Assembly (NCBI GenBank): GCA_009781175.1
Contig: WQYQ01000019.1
Span: 1-64,000 of the forward strand
DNA from: Betaproteobacteria bacterium
GTDB taxonomy: Bacteria; Pseudomonadota; Gammaproteobacteria; Burkholderiales; Rhodocyclaceae
Direction of reading: 5' to 3'
Length of the DNA: 64,000 nucleotides
The notes below the pieces were generated by a model. It was not told where the DNA came from and searched no databases. It saw only the letters and a list, made by a program, of their open reading frames with translations. The position numbers and the translations under genes were made by a program. Shown here piece by piece: positions 59,639 through 64,000 of this stretch (position 1 is its first letter; each line of letters begins with the position of its first letter).

Positions 59639-60616
59639 ATGACCGTCGTTGTCCATAGCGCTGGGCGAATGCTGCAAGCTTCACCGAGTAGCAATACGAT
59701 TCCTCTTGTTATCGAACGCACATTCGATGTGTGTCCAGAATTGCTTTTCGACGCTTGGCTGAATCCGGAAACGCTTGGACTGTGGCTCTTCCGCACACTT
59801 GAAGGGAAACTGTTGACCGTTGAGGTCGATCCACGTGTCGGCGGTGCATTTCGCGTTGCCGAGCAGCGCGGCGGGGCGGTTGCCGATCGTATCGGTCATT
59901 ACGTTGAAATCGATCGGCCGCGCCGTTTGGCTTTTTGGCTTTGCCTCGTGTCCGAGGCCGCCGCAACGCTTGTAACGCTCGATTTCGATGCGATCCCGGG
60001 ACGCAGCAGACTGCGTTTGACGCACTATATCGATGCACAGTGGGCCGGCGGTTTGGAGCATACGCGCGAAGCTTGGACGCGCATCCTGGCGGGCCTCGCC
60101 GCAACGGTAATTTCGGAGCGCGATTTTTTTATCAGCCGTGTATTCGATGCGCCGCGTGAATTGGTTTTCAAAGCGTGGACGGATCCCCTGTGTGTGGCGC
60201 AATGGGGGGGAAGGCGGGGTTTTACGAATTCCGCCTGTGAAATCGACCTGCAACCCGGTGGGCATTACCGTTTAGTGATGCGCTCGCCGGATGGTGTCGA
60301 CTGCCCGCTCAAAGGCCGCTTCAAAGAAATTCTGCAGCCTGAGCGGCTAGTCATGAGCTTGGATTGTTCGGAATATCCCAAGGCGTGGCACGACACGGTG
60401 TTTCCGCATCGCGACGACGATCCTAATCCGGCTGGCGTGATGATGCAGACGGTGCGTTGCGAGAAACTCGATGAAAAAACGCGGCTGTCGGTGCGTGTTC
60501 GGTTTGCCAGCACGCTGATTTGCGCTGCTATGCAGCACGCCGGGCTGCATCAAGGATGGAGCGCGAGTCTGGATCGCCTCGGCGTATTGCTGGCGCGGCT
60601 ACAGTCGACCTGTTGA
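59639..60616 (+). CDS. Tandem START-type (AHSA1/SRPBCC) protein
   Basis: 325 residues with two AHSA1-like domains in a row. The first begins IPLVIERTFDVCPELLFDAWLNPETLGLWLF, the second ISRVFDAPRELVFKAWTDPLCVAQWGGRRGFT; each is followed by a PGGxYRxxxxxPDG type strand in the second copy (LQPGGHYRLVMRSPDG). Such proteins bind small hydrophobic ligands. Start could be 59639 or 59669; both precede the first domain. The tandem form is less common than single domains. Confidence 0.83.
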   Translation: MTVVVHSAGRMLQASPSSNTIPLVIERTFDVCPELLFDAWLNPETLGLWLFRTLEGKLLTVEVDPRVGGAFRVAEQRGGAVADRIGHYVEIDRPRRLAFWLCLVSEAAATLVTLDFDAIPGRSRLRLTHYIDAQWAGGLEHTREAWTRILAGLAATVISERDFFISRVFDAPRELVFKAWTDPLCVAQWGGRRGFTNSACEIDLQPGGHYRLVMRSPDGVDCPLKGRFKEILQPERLVMSLDCSEYPKAWHDTVFPHRDDDPNPAGVMMQTVRCEKLDEKTRLSVRVRFASTLICAAMQHAGLHQGWSASLDRLGVLLARLQSTC

Positions 60617-60696
60617 GGCTGGCCCGCGAGAATGAACCTCGCGGCGCAATCTGTGTCTGAAACAAGCCTCCTGTGCCTGTTATGAGGAGCCACATC

Positions 60697-61116
60697 ATGC
60701 AGATTCAGGCTTATCTTTTCCTTGAAGGTCGTTGCGACGAAGCGATCGCGTTTTACGCTCAGGTGCTCGACGCCAAGCTGGAAATGCGGATGCAGTACGA
60801 CGAAAGCCCCGGCGCGGAACAAGCCGGAATGATTCCGCCCGGGAGCGAGAAGAAAGTGATGCACGCGAGCATGCGTGTCGGCGACGCGGTGTTGATGCTT
60901 TCCGACGGTTTCTGCAAAGGGCCGCCAAATTTCGAAGGGTTCGCGCTTTCGCTGGATTTCTCTGATCAAGCCGAGGCGCAGCGCCGGTTTGATGCGCTGG
61001 CTGAAGACGGTACGATCAAAATGCCCTTGAGCCCGACCTTTTTCTCTCCCGCATTCGGCATGGTGGCCGACAAGTTCGGTGTGACCTGGATGCTTATCGT
61101 CTCTCCGCCGACGTAG
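60697..61116 (+). CDS. VOC superfamily protein (PhnB-like)
   Basis: 139 residues, PhnB-type glyoxalase-fold protein: IQAYLFLEGRCDEAIAFYAQVLDAKLEMRM, VMHASMRVGDAVLMLSDG and the final FGMVADKFGVTWMLIV. GAGGAG site before the start at 60697. Follows the START-type protein by 80 bp, a common pair in such operons. Confidence 0.93.
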   Translation: MQIQAYLFLEGRCDEAIAFYAQVLDAKLEMRMQYDESPGAEQAGMIPPGSEKKVMHASMRVGDAVLMLSDGFCKGPPNFEGFALSLDFSDQAEAQRRFDALAEDGTIKMPLSPTFFSPAFGMVADKFGVTWMLIVSPPT

Positions 61117-61188
61117 ACTTCTTTTCTTTGGGTAGGTGAGCGACCGGAACGGATGGTTTGATTCCATCCGCCCCAGTGCGGCACAAAA

Positions 61189-61566
61189 TCAATTCACTTC
61201 AATCGCGATGCGGCGCGGTTGTGCGTGATCCTTTTTCGGAATGCGCAGCTTAAGCACGCCCTGTGTGAGTTCGGCGCTGACTTTTTCCGAATCGAGTTCG
61301 CGCGATAGCGTGAAGGCCCGCCGATAACGCGGCGCGTCGACTTCCGCATGAATCGCGCTCATGCCTTCCGGCAGCCCGAGATCCATTTCACCTTCGATCG
61401 TTAGTACATCCGCTTCGACCTGTAGGCTCAGCCGCTCTTTCGCAACGCCCGGCAGATCGGCATACAGCGTGATGCCGCTCGCATCCTCGATTACATCCAC
61501 GGCGGGGATCAGCGCATCACGGAGGTCTTTTTCCTGCTTGGCGACGGTAGTGTTCGTATTGCTCAT
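61189..61566 (-). CDS. Hsp20/alpha-crystallin small heat-shock protein (second)
   Basis: 125 residues with an alpha-crystallin domain: DVIEDASGITLYADLPGVAKERLSL and the conserved GVLKLRIPKKD near the end. Acts as an ATP-independent holdase. It lies 14 bp downstream of a second Hsp20 gene and is cotranscribed with it. Confidence 0.95.
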   Translation of the reverse strand: MSNTNTTVAKQEKDLRDALIPAVDVIEDASGITLYADLPGVAKERLSLQVEADVLTIEGEMDLGLPEGMSAIHAEVDAPRYRRAFTLSRELDSEKVSAELTQGVLKLRIPKKDHAQPRRIAIEVN

Positions 61567-61580
61567 GCTGGCTCCTCCTC

Positions 61581-62018
61581 TTACTGGACGGCAATGCGGC
61601 GGGGTTGCGCGGCTTCGCGGCGAGCGACGCCGATATGCAGTAGGCCATCGCGATACTTGGCGCTGACGGCACTCGGGTCGATATCGTCCGGCAGGGAAAC
61701 GACGCGGCGGAAACGGCCCGTGAAACGTTCGGCGATATGCGTCGTGGCCTGTTCATTATTCGGAACTACGATGTTGCGTTCGCCAGAAATCGTCAGCACA
61801 CCTTTTTCGATTTGCACATCGATTGTCGCCGGATCAAGGCCGGGTGCAAAGACATAGATGTCGACCGCGCGTTCGCTGCTGCCTACATTGATCGGCGGAA
61901 AACCGCCACGCCCGCTGCCGCGGATGTTGGGGTTAGTGTCGAGCGATTGCCAAAACTCGCGTTGCAGGCGGTTGAGCTCGTTGAAAACGTCGCGTGGGAA
62001 TACGGCTCGGTAAACCAT
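61581..62018 (-). CDS. Hsp20/alpha-crystallin small heat-shock protein (first)
   Basis: 145 residues with alpha-crystallin domain motifs AVDIYVFAPGLDPATIDVQIEKGVLTI and RDGLLHIGVARRE. AGGAGGA site seven bases before the start. First gene of the heat-shock operon. The two proteins differ clearly, so they may form mixed oligomers. Confidence 0.95.
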   Translation of the reverse strand: MVYRAVFPRDVFNELNRLQREFWQSLDTNPNIRGSGRGGFPPINVGSSERAVDIYVFAPGLDPATIDVQIEKGVLTISGERNIVVPNNEQATTHIAERFTGRFRRVVSLPDDIDPSAVSAKYRDGLLHIGVARREAAQPRRIAVQ

Positions 62019-62069
62019 CGTTTCCTCCTACTGGATGTTTGGGACGCGTTGGTGCCCCTTCGTTACCCA

Positions 62070-62098
62070 AGATAGGGGCCGAAGTATCGTACTTCAAG
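62070..62098 (-). promoter_or_regulatory. Sigma-32-type heat-shock promoter
   Basis: On the minus strand CTTGAAG, 13 bases, then CCCCTATCT: a near-consensus heat-shock promoter about 50 bp before the first Hsp20 start. An overlapping CTTGAAATTTCAAG-like palindrome is upstream. Confidence 0.82.
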
Positions 62099-62264
62099 AA
62101 CTTGAAATTTCGGGTATTGGCCTTATGTCGCCCCGTTTTTTCAAGCATTGATTTGCGCTTGGAAAATTTTTATCGGTATTTGATCCCGTTCAAGTATCAC
62201 GCTGATGCTTGATGGCGTCGCAGCGATCCAAATGACAAATACATCAGCGCTATACTTAAATGCC

Positions 62265-62924
62265 ATGTCAAACTCTGTTGTGCAACCCAATACCGTAATC
62301 GATACAGACGAAGCCTTGATGCTTGCTTTTGCGGCAGGCGACATGACGGCGTTCGATGAGCTTTATGCACGGCATCGGCATAATTTGTATGCCTTTCTTG
62401 CGCGCGAGATCCCGGCTGCATATCTCGATAATTTGTTTCAGGATATTTGGGTGCGTGTGATGCGCAGCCGTATGAGTTATCAAACCAAGGTTTCGTTTCG
62501 TGCCTGGTTGTTTCAGATCGCGCGCAATTTGATCATCGATTTAAGGCGCGAAAAATCGCTGCCGGTCGTGCGCGATCTGGCTTCTGCAAAAGATGACCGC
62601 GGATTGAGTGCTGACCCCGAAGGCGCCTCCAATTTGTGGCGAGGAAGTACCAACTTTCAAGTTGGGGTGACTCATGGCAATCCGGGGACAGACAAAACTT
62701 CCTGTCGGTCGGACCAGACGCTTGCCGCAAAACAGGAAATCTTGCCGTTCGAGCGAGCCCTGGCAAGCTTGCCGCCGCCTCAGCGTGAAACTTTTTTACT
62801 GCGCGAACACGCGGGACTATCGCTCGAAGAAATTGCGCGCCTGACGGGAGTCAATGCGGAAACCGCCAAAAGCCGTTTGCGCTACGCCCTCAATAAACTG
62901 ATGGCCGCCCTGGGCGGGGTATGA
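62265..62924 (+). CDS. ECF-family RNA polymerase sigma factor with a repeat-derived linker
   Basis: 219 residues. Region 2 is FDELYARHRHNLYAFLAREIPAAYLDNLFQDIWVRVM and continues to FRAWLFQIARNLIIDLRRE. Region 4 is LPPPQRETFLLREHAGLSLEEIARLTGVNAETAKSRLRYAL. Between them, residues about 118-137 (EGASNLWRGSTNFQVGVTHG) are encoded by a copy of an intergenic repeat that also occurs at 8101-8158, so the linker is longer than usual. Start at ATG 62265. Overlaps the membrane partner gene by 4 bp (ATGA), typical of sigma/anti-sigma pairs. Confidence 0.9.
   Translation: MSNSVVQPNTVIDTDEALMLAFAAGDMTAFDELYARHRHNLYAFLAREIPAAYLDNLFQDIWVRVMRSRMSYQTKVSFRAWLFQIARNLIIDLRREKSLPVVRDLASAKDDRGLSADPEGASNLWRGSTNFQVGVTHGNPGTDKTSCRSDQTLAAKQEILPFERALASLPPPQRETFLLREHAGLSLEEIARLTGVNAETAKSRLRYALNKLMAALGGV
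62617..62674 (+). repeat. Intergenic repeat inserted in frame in the sigma-factor gene
   Basis: 58 bases with three mismatches to 8101-8158. It contains the CCAACTTTCAAGTTGG palindrome and keeps the reading frame of the sigma factor through the linker. Confidence 0.92.
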
Positions 62925-63781
62925 AAAAGTCACTCATTCGCGATGCGCGGGAAGCGATCGTTTCCGAAGCATACCAAGCGCTGCCACAGCCCGAGCCCTC
63001 GGAACAGCTGGATGTCCGCATATGGGCACGCGTCGCCGATATTGTTGATACGGTAGAGACTGAAGAAGATGCCGCGATAATTCCAACCCCGCTTGTTCCA
63101 TTCAGATGGCGCCGCTTCACCGCGCCAATGGCGTTGGCTGTAGGAGTGCTGTTGGCTTGCGCTGTCGGCTATTCATGGTTGCGTGGGAAGGGGTCTGCGC
63201 TTCCGGCAGCGGAAAATCGAACCTTGATTGCGGCTGAATCATCGGTGCGGGAGGATGCGGCCGTTCCCGAAGCGCCGCATGCCAATGCGGAGCCCGCAGC
63301 GGCCGACACCACGTCGCTATTACCTCAAGCACCCACGCACAATACAGCGGCGAAAATCGGTCGTGAGCTTCAGCGTGCCAGAGCCGCGCAGCTTATGCCG
63401 CAAAGGATGCCTCCACGCATGGAAATCGAGTCGGGGACGAATGCCGTGTCGCTTGATGCGGTGGCCTTCGAAAAAAGAGCCGTGCGTGAAAAACAAGCAG
63501 ATGCGGCGTTTCGGACAAAGATCATCATTCCCGTGCAGTCTGCGCCCGTGCCGAATCGGCCTGAAAAGTTGGCGGAGACAAAGGCTGCCGCTTCGGCGCA
63601 GTTGGTTCTGGTGCGGGATCTATTGCGCGAGGGTCGGCGCAATGCGGCGAAGCAGGCATTCAAATCCTGGCGGACAACTTACCCGCAAGCCGCCGTACCG
63701 GATGACTTGCGCAACGTGGCCGCAGAGATCGAATCTCTTCCCGCGCTTCCGGAGGGGCCCGGCGAGAAGCGCGAGCCGTAA
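62921..63781 (+). CDS. Membrane-anchored partner of the ECF sigma factor (putative anti-sigma)
   Basis: 286 residues, overlapping the sigma-factor stop as ATGA. The N-terminus (about 65 residues) is cytosolic, one helix follows (APMALAVGVLLACAVGYSWL), and a long Ala/Pro/Glu-rich periplasmic part ends in a helical region (QLVLVRDLLREGRRNAAKQAFKSW). No zinc-binding HxxxCxxC motif is visible, so it is not a classic ZAS anti-sigma factor, but position and topology fit this role. The function is inferred from context. Confidence 0.72.
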   Translation: MKKSLIRDAREAIVSEAYQALPQPEPSEQLDVRIWARVADIVDTVETEEDAAIIPTPLVPFRWRRFTAPMALAVGVLLACAVGYSWLRGKGSALPAAENRTLIAAESSVREDAAVPEAPHANAEPAAADTTSLLPQAPTHNTAAKIGRELQRARAAQLMPQRMPPRMEIESGTNAVSLDAVAFEKRAVREKQADAAFRTKIIIPVQSAPVPNRPEKLAETKAAASAQLVLVRDLLREGRRNAAKQAFKSWRTTYPQAAVPDDLRNVAAEIESLPALPEGPGEKREP

Positions 63782-63786
63782 ACGCC

Positions 63787-63816
63787 AACGGCCGTGTTTT
63801 TTGCGCCACGGCCGTT
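63787..63816. terminator. Hairpin between convergent genes
   Basis: AACGGCCGTG / CACGGCCGTT, 10-bp perfect stem, with T-rich sequence in the loop. It can end both the sigma-factor operon and the incoming OmpA-like gene. Confidence 0.75.
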
Positions 63817-63827
63817 TGTTGATGAGG

Positions 63828-64000
63828 CTACTGAATGCGCAATTCGACGCACCGGGCTTCTTCCGGATCACCATTGCCTTGTGTATTGGCCGGCTTGCTC
63901 AAGCGTAGGCGGTGGGGGTCGATGCCGGCAAAGATCAGCACTTTGCGCACCGTGACCGCGCGTTGCAGCGCAAGCGCCTGGTTGTGCGCCAGATTGCCTG
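63828..64000 (-). CDS. OmpA-like domain protein (C-terminal end only)
   Basis: The last 56 codons read HNQALALQRAVTVRKVLIFAG, then IDPHRLRLSKPANT and EEARCVELRIQ, matching the end of the peptidoglycan-binding OmpA C-terminal domain (the NxxLAxxRA...VxxxL...GI...R pattern). The gene begins beyond the right edge of the window. Confidence 0.78.
   Translation of the reverse strand, partial: GNLAHNQALALQRAVTVRKVLIFAGIDPHRLRLSKPANTQGNGDPEEARCVELRIQ

Overview
This 64 kb window is GC-rich proteobacterial chromosome with dense coding and short gaps. A betaproteobacterium is the best guess. The pointers are a very long FAD/Fe-S dehydrogenase of the DUF3683 type, a PEP-CTERM protein, two-partner secretion, Hsp20 genes behind a sigma-32-type promoter, and an RNA-polymerase ECF sigma/membrane-partner pair. 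The genus cannot be fixed from sequence alone. No rRNA, tRNA or CRISPR array was seen.

Layout. 1-6.3 kb: a two-partner secretion pair (giant haemagglutinin-like TpsA, cut by the window edge, and its FhaC-type transporter). 6.6-9.5 kb: flavin reductase-like protein, MqsR/MqsA toxin-antitoxin pair, and an EamA transporter flanked by inverted copies of one repeat. 9.5-15 kb: an ABC-2 export operon (HlyD lipoprotein, ATPase, permease), then an MNT/HEPN toxin-antitoxin pair whose toxin has an early amber codon, a duplicated permease 3' end, and an AI-2E-type permease. 15-20 kb: a lipoprotein, a methyltransferase, an ABC-F ATPase and a Fic protein that seems to have entered at the ABC-F 3' end. 19.8-21 kb: a cobalamin riboswitch directly before a PEP-CTERM protein. 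21-31 kb: metabolic genes (SRPBCC, isochorismatase-like hydrolase with divergent GlxA-type regulator, DUF3683 dehydrogenase, MOSC, aldo/keto reductase, cupin, CoA-transferase). 31-39 kb: a patchy accessory stretch with a dead IS5-type element, several dispersed repeats, broken genes, a 47-residue membrane protein and two TIR-bounded elements. 39-46 kb: RND efflux operon divergent from a sulfur module (two rhodanese proteins and two ArsR regulators with the cysteine pair expected of persulfide sensors). 46-50 kb: NERD helicase, TonB/TolA-like protein with five 35-residue repeats, uracil-glycosylase-like protein. 50.9-53.3 kb: an AT-richer array of three gene cassettes on the minus strand, each followed by an attC-like site, without an integrase. 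53.4-64 kb: yheS, coiled-coil protein, di-haem peroxidase, catalase with DUF488, tandem START-type protein, VOC protein, two Hsp20 genes, an ECF sigma factor with a membrane partner, and the end of an OmpA-like gene.

The strongest unusual signals are: (1) the integrase-less cassette array at 50.9-53.3 kb; (2) an intergenic repeat inserted in frame in the linker of the ECF sigma factor at 62.6 kb; (3) the cobalamin riboswitch controlling a PEP-CTERM protein; (4) two toxin-type modules sitting at duplicated 3' ends of host genes; and (5) two repeat elements with the same terminal inverted repeats, each supplying the stop codon of the gene it follows.
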